From the NCBI GenBank assembly GCA_963693365.1, contig CAVNZM010000010.1:1736001-1800000 (forward strand): a stretch of DNA of 64,000 nucleotides, given 5' to 3'. Positions 1 through 47,012 of the stretch are shown here, piece by piece. Numbering within the stretch: position 1 is the first letter of the stretch; each line of letters starts with the position of its first letter. Under the pieces are notes generated by a model. The model saw only the letters and a program-made list of their open reading frames with translations. It did not search any database and was not told the DNA's origin. The position numbers were made by a program, and so were the translations under genes. Origin of the DNA: Amoebidium appalachense. Taxonomy: Eukaryota; Ichthyosporea.

Positions 1-355
1 TATATATATATTGGGGGGGGGGGGGGGGGGGGTTATGGGCACGGGTGGTGTTGTGTATGTGTTGGGGGGGGGGGGGGGGGGGGGGGGAGGCAAGTACTTG
101 CACCTGTCCGTGTAGACGAGCACACACACGTGCACGCACACACACAGGCGAGATGACACATCCACAATTTCCATATGCCTTCCGGGTTTCATGGTGGCTT
201 ATAGTTCAATCACCAACAAAGAAGCCCACACTAGCTCAGACTTTCACATATAGTAGTGTTCAATTTTGACACTCAAATACCAGCTGACCATGAATTATAA
301 CACCTTTGGCCTTTTATATATATGCTCTATACTTACAAATTATATGTGATTTGAT
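1..355. other. Non-coding sequence upstream of the TMEM143-like gene
   Basis: The stretch holds a TA repeat at the very start, two G runs (about 13-32 and 64-87), a short CA-rich segment near 120-147 and then ordinary AT-rich DNA. No exon with plausible coding content and splice sites was found. The AT-rich 250-355 part lies directly upstream of the proposed start codon and may hold the promoter and 5' leader, but no clear TATA or initiator could be assigned. Confidence 0.5.
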
Positions 356-11163
<10,808 letters not shown>

Positions 11164-11191
11164 GCAATTTATCCTTTGCGGAGGGAGGGGA

Positions 11192-11265
<74 letters not shown>

Positions 11266-11710
11266 TGCACACAAATAGAAAGCTGTGCTTACCATCAAGA
11301 CACCCTTACCCTCACCCTTGTATTGTTTTTTTTGTTTGTTTGTTTGTTTTTTTTTCCCCCTGACCTTTTGTTTGTTTCTTTGTTTGCATTTCTTCTACAT
11401 TTATGGTAATAATCAAACTGTCAGACGGGAAACGAACCGGCGAAGTCAGGAAATACTTATGACTGAACCATCTGTTTGCCGACAGTCATGGCTGTATATA
11501 ATCAATATGAAAAAACATAACATATATGAAGATTTTATTAGTGTGTATGTATCGTTTAGTGATTGCAACTTTCTGTATTTCTTTTAACCACATGTCTTTC
11601 TTGTTCGCTTGTTTTTTTTTCTTGATTTTCTTGATTTCCTTTTCGTGTTGTTGGGGTCGGGTGGGGTGGGGTGTGTTGGTGTGTTTTGTCGTTGTTTTTT
11701 GTTTTTTGTT

Positions 11711-11757
<47 letters not shown>

Positions 11758-12265
11758 TAGATTAGTATTAAACGAGTGTACTTGTCCTCTAATGTTTCTG
11801 AAACTGTTTCTTTTCCAACACATGGACGATCCTGTTAGTGTTAACATATATTTATAACAGGGTTGTGGGATTATGATGGTGGGTGTGGGTGCACTTGTGT
11901 GTGTAGTGTAGCGTTTGGGTAGGAGATATGTAAAAGAAAAAGGAAAAGCCTCATTGGAACAGAAAATTCAAAAAATTCGAGCTATCTAACAGATAAAATA
12001 CGACGAGATATATGTTCCTTTCCTCTTATAATTGTTGCTTAAGTTCATTCGGGTATGAAAAACTGATTGGGCCAGTTACCTGCCGCTCTCACAATATCTA
12101 GAATTAACCGTTAAACCTACTTAGATATTCCGGATATCCCACAAATGAATACGAATAAATTGTGTAAGTGTGATAATCACAGTTGGAAATTCTCCCCCGT
12201 GTGTGCTCAATTGCCCAATCGGATGCTACCAAACTCCCAACGTCTGTGTTGTGTCTCCGACCGGG
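11164..12265. other. Intergenic, 3' of the TMEM143-like gene
   Basis: Contains a (CA)n run (about 11199-11264), a poly-G run (about 11721-11754) and otherwise AT-rich unique DNA. No exon with coding character or homology could be recognised on either strand. The first part must include the 3' UTR of the gene ending at 11163. Confidence 0.55.
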
Positions 12266-12270
12266 TGGGT

Positions 12271-12779
12271 TGTTGGAAGTAGAGTCCGCTGTGACTAGGG
12301 TCGTCGTGGCGCGCTTGGGCGCTGACCCGTTTTTTTACTGCTTTCAGTGTGTTAACTCCATGACTGAACTCCATGACTTAACTCCATGACTTAACTCCAT
12401 GACTGAACTCCATGTCTGAACTCCATGTCTGAACTCCATGTCTGAACTCCATGACTTAACTCCATGACTTAACTCCATGACTGAACTCCATGTCTGAACT
12501 CCATGTCTGCACCTGGCAGAGACGTGGCTTATATACCCGTGGGGCAGCAGTCTGGAATGTAATCCGGATGCCAGGTGCTAATCGGATTGGTTACTTTCAT
12601 TTAGAGATCTCTGGGACCAGTGAACCAATCGTTTGCAGTCAAAACACAATTGGCAACATTCCTCAACTATGCAGATGTGCATGTGGTGATCGAGTGTCAG
12701 CGTGTGTCTGTGTACACGGAACCAATTGTAAAGCTAACATACACATATTGTGGAGTGAGCGTAAGTCTGCACTCCAACA
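12271..12779 (+). repeat. Left LTR of the TRIM-like element
   Basis: Begins TGTTGGAAGTAG and ends CACTCCAACA. It carries a 13-bp tandem repeat (AACTCCATGACTT and variants) at about 12353-12508, then a TATA-like box, CCAAT-type motifs (GATTGG, CCAATC) and a unique 3' half that is shared with the right LTR. Confidence 0.85.
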
Positions 12780-13084
12780 CCCCTACCCAATTGGAGAAGT
12801 GTACACACCACTGTAGAGAAGAGAGAGTGAGTGTGGCTGCTTGCAGGGTAGACCGGGGTGTGCATTCCACTGTGGTGCGTGCCCCGCCAATGAAGTGGAA
12901 TACTTGACGTTGATGTCGCAGGCTGCTGCGGATGGAGTTTGTGGAAGCGAAAGTCTCTACTTCACGGAAATACGCTCGCGGGTGTAGGGTACAGCCTAGA
13001 AGTCGGTTTCTGGGCTCCTCCGTTCAAGGCGTCGTAGGGGACGTGAAGTTAGAGGCCGCGGTGTCGTGTCTGGGCCCATAACCC

Positions 13085-13567
13085 TGTTGGAAGTAGAGTC
13101 CGCTGTGACTAGGGTCGTCGTGGCGCGCTTGGGCGCTGACCCGTTTTTTTACTGCTTTCAGTGTGTTAACTCCATGACTGAACTCCATGACTTAACTCCA
13201 TGACTTAACTCCATGACTGAACTCCATGTCTGAACTCCATGACTGAACTCCATGACTGAACTCCATGACTTAACTCCATGACTTAACTCCATGTCTGCAC
13301 CTGGCAGAGACGTGGCTTATATACCCGTGGGGCAGCAGTCTGGAATGTAATCCGGATGCCAGGTGCTAATCGGATTGGTTACTTTCATTTAGAGATCTCT
13401 GGGACCAGTGAACCAATCGTTTGCAGTCAAAACACAATTGGCAACATTCCTCAACTATGCAGATGTGCATGTGGTGATCGAGTGTCAGCGTGTGTCTGTG
13501 TACACGGAACCAATTGTAAAGCTAACATACACATATTGTGGAGTGAGCGTAAGTCTGCACTCCAACA
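13085..13567 (+). repeat. Right LTR of the TRIM-like element
   Basis: Near-identical to the left LTR across its whole length. It differs mainly in having two fewer 13-bp units in the array at about 13167-13296. The high identity suggests a recent insertion. Confidence 0.85.
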
Positions 13568-13618
13568 TGGGTGTGTGTGGGTATTACGTATACGAAAGCC
13601 CCAGTGGTGGTGGTGGTG

Positions 13619-13844
13619 TGTAAACTTTGATGCGTTTCGGGGACACAAAATTTGGCATGGCGGATTGGGGATTCGAACCTCAATCCTCGCGGCTGCGAGC
13701 TGGGAGTTCTAACCGCTGGGGGAAAAGGTACGCGCGCTGATGGTTGATCCATCATGCGACTTTTGTTCCATTCGAGTGTGAGTCAAGTATATAGCGAATA
13801 CAGAGTGGATCTGTATGTTAGCGAGCACGCGAACGGCGCGAGTT
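13619..13844 (-). repeat. tRNA-related dispersed repeat, intact copy
   Basis: A 226-bp unit shared with 14831-15230. On the minus strand it contains GGTTCGAATCC (plus positions 13669-13679), an exact match to the tRNA T-arm/B-box. Upstream of it are AGCGGTTAGAAC, like a D-arm, and a CTCGC...GCGAG hairpin, but the 5' acceptor strand does not pair with the 3' side. It reads as a tRNA-derived SINE-like element rather than a working tRNA gene; an LTR-type primer-binding site is a weaker alternative. Confidence 0.6.
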
Positions 13845-14074
13845 TACATCATCCCCACAAAGGGCGAAGTAGTCTCGGGGGGGTTTACGCTGTTTACTCG
13901 AGGCAAAGAGAACCAGTCTCAGGTATGGGGGGGGGGGTTTTGCTCGGAATATCCCCTCAGCGGTATATCATGATCACGTACATAGATGTCGGGTGGTGAC
14001 TATATATCAGGGTTTACTTTCTCTACGAGACACCATAAAGACTACAAGGAGAAATCAATTAGTTGGGGTTCCCC

Positions 14075-14076
<2 letters not shown>

Positions 14077-14134
<58 letters not shown>

Positions 14135-14166
14135 GGGCTCCCCTCGGGACACTCGGTATCAGCTGG

Positions 14167-14233
<67 letters not shown>

Positions 14234-14245
14234 TGTGTGTGTGTG
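14077..14245 (+). repeat. Poly-T run followed by (GT)n
   Basis: A T run of about 54 (14077-14130), a short unique spacer, then about 38 GT units (14168-14245). Lies between the two tRNA-related repeats. Confidence 0.85.
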
Positions 14246-14830
14246 CGCGTGCGCTATAATTTTGTAGTGATGTGTTTCTCAAGCCAATCAATACATCTAA
14301 TAAACAGGTCGTAGTTACGCGTGTTTAGTATAAAATCAAGGATGTTGTAATTTACAGGTAGGCTATCTTTCTGGGTGTCTGTTGTGAATGTGACGTGTGT
14401 GTGTTGCGGTATTATGTGGTCTATCAAACTACATTTGGCGATACATGACCGGCCTCGAGACCCGATTGGTCACAACCCTACCAATCAGAGTCCGTGCTGC
14501 TTGTGGACCGGTGCATGCGCAATGAGGATATATATACGGGGACCGTCACCGGGACCCCTGTCTCTAGCGGGTAGAGACCGCACAGGCTGCCTGTGTGTGA
14601 CAGGGCTTACATCCTGCCTGCTAGCTTCACGGATGTAGCTGGGGTTGCCAGGGTCGCGTGAGCATCGCTGCAGTCACCTCATGCGCGAGGGGAGCGGTCA
14701 ACGGAACCTGGGCGGACCAGGGCGTTACCCGTGACGTCACCCTGTGCGGTCGCAGGGTCGCAGACCTACTTGCGCAAGTGAGGACCTGGCTTTCAGCCTG
14801 ACGGTCAGTCTACCCCACGTTGGGCGCGAA

Positions 14831-15230
14831 TGTAAACTTTGATGCGTCTCGGGGACACAAAATTTGGCATGGCGGATTGGGGATTCGAACCTCAATCCTC
14901 GCGGGCCCGGGTACCATATCAGGAGCGGGCAATTTTTGAATTCTCCCTCCCCGGCCCCGCCGGGGAAAATTTGAGGTTTTTGGACCTCAAAGAAGTCAAA
15001 TCCTGCAAAATCCACTACCGGGAGGCCAAAAAGGGTGATTTCACAAAAAAGGAGGGTCATACAATCCTCGCGGCTGCGAGCTGGGAGTTCTAACCGCTGG
15101 GGGAAAAGGTACGCGCGCTGCAAGTTGATCCATCATGCGACTTTTGTTCCATTCGAGTGATCAAGTACATAGCGAATACAGAGCGGATCGATATCTTTGT
15201 ATGTAAGCGAGCACGCGAACGGCGCGAGTT
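14831..15230 (-). repeat. tRNA-related dispersed repeat, second copy with a nested insertion
   Basis: Matches 13619-13844 on both sides of a 158-bp insert (14904-15061). The flanking CAATCCTCGCG occurs at 14893-14903 and again at 15062-15072, whereas the intact copy has it once. The B-box match is at plus positions 14881-14891. Confidence 0.75.
14904..15061. mobile_element. 158-bp insertion inside the tRNA-related repeat
   Basis: Absent from the sister copy and flanked by an 11-bp direct duplication. The insert starts GGCCCGGGTACC and ends GGAGGGTCATA. It has internal complementary segments (CTCCCCGGC / GCCGGGGA; TTGAGGTTTTTGGACCTCAA) but no clear terminal inverted repeats, no ORF and no poly-A tail. 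The class is unknown; the duplication length fits a SINE or similar short element better than a typical cut-and-paste transposon. Confidence 0.65.
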
Positions 15231-16231
15231 GGTGGTGGTGGTGGTTGGCATAGAGCTCTGAGAGAGAGAGAGCGAAGGAAAAGGGTGGGGTGGGGGGGGG
15301 GGGGGGGGGGGGGGGGGAGCAGCTGTGAGAGAGAAAGCCTTCGGAGAGAGAGAGAGGGAGGGGGAGAGAGTGTGTGTGCGTTCGTGTGTGTGTGTGTGTG
15401 TGTGTGCGTGTACATGTGCGTGTGTGTGTGGGTGTTTGATGGTGCCTAGGATGGTAATTGATCTGAGTCAGCCGCGCCACAAGTGAGGAAGATGTCTGCA
15501 GATATCGATCCAATTGATTGTTGGAACTGGATGTGTGTCCGTACACAGAGAGAGAGTGTGTGTGTGTGTGCGTGTACGTGCATGTGTTTGTGTGTGCATA
15601 TTTGTAGTGTTTGGTGGATGGGTGTGTGTGCAGGCTGATCAAGAGTGCCACAGTGTCACGTGTGTGCAATAACATGTGCACGTGTGTGTTTTTTTTTTCC
15701 TGGGCCGACTTGACTCTGTTTTGGAAACACCTGCCAGTGGGCCCTCTGCTAAAATCTAGAGTTGCAAATTCGTGCTGCACTCCCCCCCCCCCCCCCCCCC
15801 CCCTCCCCCCCCCCCCCCCTTCCCCCCCCCCCCCCCCCCCCCCCCCCCCCGCCCCCGGGCGCCGAATTCCACTGAACACACAAGCAAAAAAAAAAAAAAA
15901 AATCGCACTGCTGGGTGGGTGGGTGGGTGAGAGGGTATGTGTGTGTGTGTGTGTGTATGTGGACATGTGGGGGGGGGGGGGGGGGGGGGGATTCGAGTCA
16001 TGATGTGCACGGGTCGGTATGCAGGAACGTCTAGACCCTTGGAAGGGCAGCCTTCTAGCATATCCTCTTAAACTGTTTGTGTTGCCTTCTGAAAGGTGGT
16101 GGATATATGTGTGCTGTACATTTATGCATATGCTAAGGTCTGAACAACAGAATAATTATCTGCGTTAACGCCGTGTTGTTATATTATGTGTTTGGGCCCG
16201 TGTGTGTGTGTGTGTGTGTGTGTGTATGTAA

Positions 16232-16272
<41 letters not shown>

Positions 16273-16689
16273 AAATAGCGCAAATCTAGTGCGAACACCA
16301 AACGTGTGTGTGGGTGTCCTGTGTGTTTCGTCCCGCTATGTAAGCTGCATCCAATTCTTGGCCGATGAGCCCAGTCACAAGACGTATAATCACTGTGCGT
16401 GAAGTACACCAAATTTTAATTTTAAACCATATAAATACATTTTGCCATTGTACACAAATGTGTGCGGCAACTGTTACATTCTATCACATGTGCACAGCAT
16501 GATTTCCTTTGATAAGAACAAGAGGGCAAGCAGAGGGCATTAACTTAAATCAGCAATTAATCTAAATTAGAAAAATCCAAACTAATAAGAGTAACGCTTG
16601 CTTGTTGATCAGTCTATAATATCAGGTGGGGTGTTTTTGCTGTGCATACATGACATAGTGGGCGTGCACCACGGGAGCATTAGAAAGTC

Positions 16690-16764
<75 letters not shown>

Positions 16765-16944
16765 TCACGTGTATGTGTGTGCAAGGTTTCTCGTCCATAT
16801 CCGTTGTAATCAAACATGGGCAAAAAGCTCAACCGAGCCTCATTCAAAGCTTCACGCAAACAGTCACTCCCATACTCGAAACTTTGTGCATCTCAATTGT
16901 GTACAGGGCGTTGAATCTTCCATGTTGTCACCTGCTCAAAGATT
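15231..16944. other. Intergenic between the repeat cluster and the PRXL2-like gene
   Basis: Holds poly-G/poly-C runs (15291-15317, 15783-15850, 15970-15990), GT arrays (15380-15404, 16203-16258, 16693-16760) and unique AT-rich sequence. No exon could be supported on either strand. The end nearest 16944 contains the 3' UTR of the minus-strand gene. Confidence 0.5.
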
Positions 16945-19133
<2,189 letters not shown>

Positions 19134-19850
19134 TTTCCCTGCTGAGTTGTTGGCGAATTAAAAAAAAAGAATTTAAGTTGTTCACTGTGATTATGTATAG
19201 TGAACAACTATTTTTTGTTTACTGTGAGTGTATGCTCAACTGAATAGGCTTGCGGAGCTCGAGGTTCCTGACTTGTTCTTGGTGGAGGGGGGTAAACGTT
19301 CGATGGTGTCCCAATGATTCAGGTTACGATATTCCGAGAGTCGGGGTGTGATCTGATTGGATGACGACACGACCTTTAACTTCAGTTAGTCTTGCCGTGA
19401 TTGGCCTAGAGCGCACTCACCGAAATAACCAGGCTATGGACATTTCTATTGGGTTAGAGGAATCGAATAACCGGGTTAATGGGTGAGTGCGCAGCTAGCC
19501 AATCAAAGCGATCACTAGGAAAATGTAAGCCTGAAATGTGAATGTAATGATATATGAATCAAATAACCGAGTTAAAGTTTGCATAATGTATCAATAAAGT
19601 GAATTTTTTATGGGTCATATCGTAACCGGATCATGTCGGCTCGTGTCCTCGCTCGACCTCGTTATTTCGGCTCGCCTTGTCGATTATTTTGGCTCGCCTA
19701 TCGGCTCGCCAAAATAACCGACGGCTCGCCGAAATAACTTCGGTTTCGCTCGGCCACTCGCCCCATGACTCCTGATTAGTCATTTCAACAGTCACGGTCC
19801 TCGCGGAGAGGGCCGTGGGAGAGCCTCTCTCGAGACTCTGAGTCTGAGGG
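19134..19850. promoter_or_regulatory. Candidate promoter region of the PRXL2-like gene
   Basis: Unlike its surroundings this stretch is complex and unique. It has an imperfect inverted repeat with CCAAT boxes: GTGATTGGCCTAGAGCGCACTCACC (19397-19421) opposite GGGTGAGTGCGCAGCTAGCCAATCAA (19481-19506). A 34-bp palindromic segment has arms TTATTTTGGC (19684-19693) and GCCAAAATAA (19708-19717). The motif AATAACC, or its complement, recurs at about 19425, 19467, 19566, 19668, 19685 and 19712. These features suggest a regulatory region; function is inferred only. Confidence 0.4.
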
Positions 19851-20454
19851 GTGAGTGCATATTATTATGTACTGGTTATCAGCCTGTACACCATAAATGC
19901 ATAATTTTCAAACGTTGTTTATTAGTGAGAAACTCCTATGTAATAACGAATCATGAAATAAGCGAACGGCGATTGAAAACGAAACGATCATGAATGATGA
20001 TCGCGGTGATATCGGTCGCGAGGAATGAAAGACACACCCAACAAGGCGAAACACATGATTCTTGCAATAGGAACTGAGTAACCCCCCATGACATATGTTA
20101 TTATTATATAGAAAGTTATATTTTGGAGGGAAATACCAACTCAGTGAGTTAGGCTGTGATAATTTATAGAACTTTCATTCACACTGATGATGGTCATGAT
20201 GTCATTGATGACAGCCTGTATAGTCATCTTATCGTCATCGTAAGTATCACTTGATTGGCTTACAAATCAATATTTTATTGGCTAATTAATTCTTGTGTTT
20301 TCAAGGCTGACTCAGGACTCGCTGCGGGAGTCAGGATGAAAATGCAAATGTGTGTTTACATTTGTCCTACCTACTCAGTCATAAAAAAACATACAAATCA
20401 CGACTTCAAATTTGACACGAGCCCTTCCAAAAATTTAACCCTCTCTAGCCCAAA

Positions 20455-20601
20455 ATGGATGACTCAGGATACTCAGGTACATATTCATTTACAGAAGTAC
20501 CCACTCGAGCTCTTCGATCGCGAACACGGCCGTGGACACTCATCCTGGACATTGCACTGCCTGCACTGTCATTCGTGCACAGAAACCTTTTCATTTTTTA
20601 A
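20455..20601 (+). CDS. Small hypothetical ORF, 48 residues, one hydrophobic helix
   Basis: An ATG in good context (CCAAAATGGATG) opens a 48-codon frame with an acidic/Ser-rich start (MDDSGYSGTYSFTE), a basic stretch (RALRSRTRPW) and a hydrophobic segment (TLILDIALPALSFV), ending at TAA. It lies in complex, non-repetitive DNA, divergent from the PRXL2-like gene. It could be a small membrane protein, the first exon of an unseen gene, or chance. No family is recognised. Confidence 0.22.
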   Translation: MDDSGYSGTYSFTEVPTRALRSRTRPWTLILDIALPALSFVHRNLFIF

Positions 20602-21560
20602 ATCCCAGACCACCACTTTTTCTCCACCCTCTATGTCTTTAAACTCCTTTTGCTCTCGGTTGCGTACGTATTCTTCGACAAAGTTAAACGTTTAATTTTC
20701 CTTCAGGCGTTCCATGATCATGACACAGACGTATGCCTAGAACACTGGCTCCTCGAGATCCGCAACCAAAACAATACCGGAGAGGCCTCCTCGCGTTAAC
20801 CGGAGCCGTATATACGCATCGTTGTTGCGATCGTGTTGCGAATTGTGGTTCTGGCTATCCAAGGGGAACAGAGAAAAAGCAGCCAAAACAAAACACTGTC
20901 GCAACCTCCGCATATAAATCATTGGCTACAGTACAGTAGTGTAACCTATTGAGGAGAACATTAGCGCTACAGGTTTTATAAGTTAATCAGAGCAAGAAGC
21001 ATAATAATTGAACAGAGTCATTTCAATCTCTCTCGCCGCGAGAGTGTTTGAGACCCTGCCTGCAGTTATTGTTACCTTTTTTGGTCGTAACACAATTGTT
21101 AATTTCTGTACGGCGCTCCGGTCGTCAAAGATAGGCCTCACAGATCTTGCTTGCTGAGCTTCGCGTGCACATGCGTGACCATTCGTATGTATTGTTCAGT
21201 ATTGTTCGGTAATTAGCTTTGTGCATGCGCAGTACACAACTTTTTGCTCCCTTTTTTTTTTTTTTTTTTTCTTTTTTTTTTTCTTTTTTTTTTTTTCCCC
21301 CTGGGTGGGTGCACGTGGGCGGGCGGGCGGGGCGGGCGGGTGGGCGGGGGAAGAAGGGAAGGGGGGGGGGGGGGGGGGGGGGGGGGGAGGGGGGGGGGGG
21401 GGGAATCAGCCCCCCAAAAAACTGATCAATTAAAGTAACCACATTAGATTGGCGCCGTGCGCGCCTGGCTGCTTTGCTTCCTTCCGTCGAGGCTGGCACA
21501 GTGCGTTCTTCCCAAGACATCATCTACTAGTAAAGGTCATACAGAAGACATACAAAGCTA

Positions 21561-22084
21561 TAAGGGATTTTTGAATTTGAAATGTGGGGGGGGGGGGGGG
21601 GGAGAGTAGTAAATATCGACGTCCCCCCTGGTGGTACCCCCCTCCCCCTCCTCCGGGGGGGGGGGGGGGGGGACCCAGCCGGTGGGTCCTCCCCCCTCCC
21701 CAAGGTAGCCGCACGGGTGGGTGGGACCCCCCTCCCCCCCCCTCGAGCTCGGGGGGGGGGGGGGGAAGGGACCCACCTGGCCGAGTGGGGTGGTGGGTCC
21801 CCCCCCCCCCCCCCCCCCCCCCCCCTTCCCCCCCTGCATGCGCGTCACAAGAGTCTCCGAAGTTTCCACCCACCAAAGACGGTATTCGTTTTGGCCACTG
21901 ATGCAATGCCATATCCCCCTCCTCTTCCCCCGCCCCCCTCCCCCCTCCCCCCTCCCCCCCCCCCCCCCCCCCCACACACACCCCCCCCCCATAACACACA
22001 CACACGTGCACACACACGCACCACACACGCGCGCACACCCATACATGCACACACACACGCGTGCACATGCGCGGCCGTACACGC

Positions 22085-22128
<44 letters not shown>

Positions 22129-22166
22129 GTACACACACCGTCACACATATATGTACACACACAATG

Positions 22167-22211
<45 letters not shown>

Positions 22212-22263
22212 CACACGCACACACACCCACACACACAGATACACGCGCGCGTATACACGTGCA

Positions 22264-22294
<31 letters not shown>

Positions 22295-22369
22295 CCGTAC
22301 ACGCACAGGCACACAGGCACACACGCACACACACGCACACAGTGTCACACAAACACACACGCGTACACA

Positions 22370-22407
<38 letters not shown>

Positions 22408-22434
22408 GTGACACGCTTCCCACCGTTCGTGCCC

Positions 22435-22473
<39 letters not shown>

Positions 22474-22862
22474 GAGGGGAGGGGAGGGGAGGGGGAGGAG
22501 GGGGGGGGGGAGGGGGGGGGGAGGGGGGGGAGTATGACCGTATGGCATAGCCTGAGTTGCAAGTGATCAAGGAATTCAGTAGCCTCAATGTTTACATTTT
22601 GGCATTGTATACATGTAAACTGCTGCTGATTATAGTATTGTGTGGTCAGGTTGTCTGATATATTATTAAGCTTTCACATGATGTCAGCCAATGGGGTGGG
22701 TGGGTCCCCCCCCCCTCTCCCCCCTCCCCCAGGGGGAGGGGAGGCCCACTCCGGGCTCTCCCCCCCCCCCCCCCCCCCCCTTTGGACAGGTGGGTCCGCC
22801 CCCCTCCCCCCCCCCCCCCCCCCCTCCCCCCTCCCCCGTTTCAAAATCAAGAATCCCTAAGG
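21561..22862. repeat. Inverted copies of a GC-rich element
   Basis: AAGGGATTTTTGAATTTGAAA followed by a G run at about 21563-21600 is mirrored by a C run followed by TTTCAAAATCAAGAATCCCT at about 22839-22858. Both flank C/G-run DNA containing repeated GGTGGGTCC/GGACCCACC motifs. This looks like two copies of one dispersed element in opposite orientation around a CA-rich spacer. Confidence 0.5.
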
Positions 22863-23956
22863 GAGGAAAAAGAGAGAAGAACCAGGTTCGGTAAGACTCG
22901 TGGAGTGTCGTTAGGTATGCAAGCAATATTATATTCTGCAACGTTGCACTTGCTGTGGCCGCATTTTGCAGGGGGCAGGAATGGACGGTGGCGAAAAAGC
23001 ATTCCGACACGTTCAAAAACGGGGAATTTCAAAATACAAAGGATCCGAGTATGCATTGTGGGGAGGGGGGAATGTGCTGTTTATTAACGACATGTAGGTG
23101 GGCTGTGATGAGGTGTCGACACCAAGGCCAACAGTACTATATATAATATGGTTTGGCGTGCGAGGCGGCAAGTACAATTGGTGTTTGTGTATGGCTCGGC
23201 GACGATAACTTTTTACATTTCCGGGCAGTGAGGGTCATAGGACATGTACAGCAGGATTACAAAATGAGTATGGAGCAAGAACAACAGAATTATCACATAG
23301 AAACAATACCTTGGATTTGAATAAGGCTATCCGCTTATAGACATGGGAAGACGGGCACACCCACGTGCACACCTGCACGATACCAATGCACATATGGGCT
23401 TATAAATAGCCGATTTAGGTGGTAAATACAGGTAGGCTTCTAAATCATATAAATAGCTAACTTAAGTGGTAAGTTCCAAGTCAACTACGCTGTGCACGGC
23501 CTGTTAGGCTTTATTACGAAAAGGGACACATTATGTATACTAGCATATGGGTAGTGTAACAGTTACATACAAATGCGATTAATCTTAGAACCGGTTTGCC
23601 ACTTTCTCATTATATCTGTACGAGCACAAAACTTTGTTTGTTAATTTATGTTGGTATAGACTCTCCTCCCTCGAAGTTTATTTCTGAATATTGTCGGAAA
23701 ACGGGGGGATTTTTCATTTTACAAAACTACACTAGACTACCATGCTCCCAGTACCCCCCGACATGTAACTGGCAAACGCCACAGATTACGACATTTTTAT
23801 AGAGTAGCAGAGCCCATGATTGCCCACGGTTACAACCACACAGCTCATAACCGGTGACATGTGACTACATAGTGCAGTATACTTCATACATAATGACGTC
23901 ACATCTGGAAAAGGCCGACCCCACACCCCTTAAAGCAACGACATTAACGTTTTCCC

Positions 23957-47012
<23,056 letters not shown>

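Larger units (their letters stand above)
12266..13572 (+). mobile_element. TRIM-like non-autonomous LTR retroelement
   Basis: Two direct terminal repeats, 12271-12779 (509 bp) and 13085-13567 (483 bp), flank a 305-bp interior with no coding capacity. Each repeat starts TGTTGGA and ends TCCAACA, a perfect 7-bp inverted terminus with the canonical TG...CA ends. The element is bounded by a 5-bp direct duplication TGGGT at 12266-12270 and 13568-13572, as an integrase leaves. The repeats are nearly identical; the 26-bp length difference is two units of an internal 13-bp tandem repeat. A TTATATAC box at about 12529 could be the LTR promoter. No gag/pol is present, and neither a textbook primer-binding site nor a polypurine tract is obvious. 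Orientation is therefore arbitrary. Confidence 0.85.
19850..23956. other. Intergenic between the PRXL2-like gene and the F-BAR RhoGEF gene
   Basis: Contains mostly unique AT-rich DNA (19850-21240, 22870-23956), a poly-T/poly-G block (21251-21402), C/G-rich runs (21583-21960), long CA arrays (about 21975-22405) and a poly-G block (22437-22530). Apart from a weak 48-codon ORF at 20455 no coding exon is supported. Confidence 0.5.

Noticed and set aside
13660-13720. Functional tRNA gene on the minus strand
   Set aside because: T-arm is good but the acceptor stem does not pair and the anticodon arm is distorted; the segment recurs as part of a longer dispersed repeat.
20733-20939. 68-codon ORF with reverse-strand overlap (61 codons)
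   Set aside because: Neither reading has family resemblance or splice context; both are short enough to arise by chance in complex DNA.
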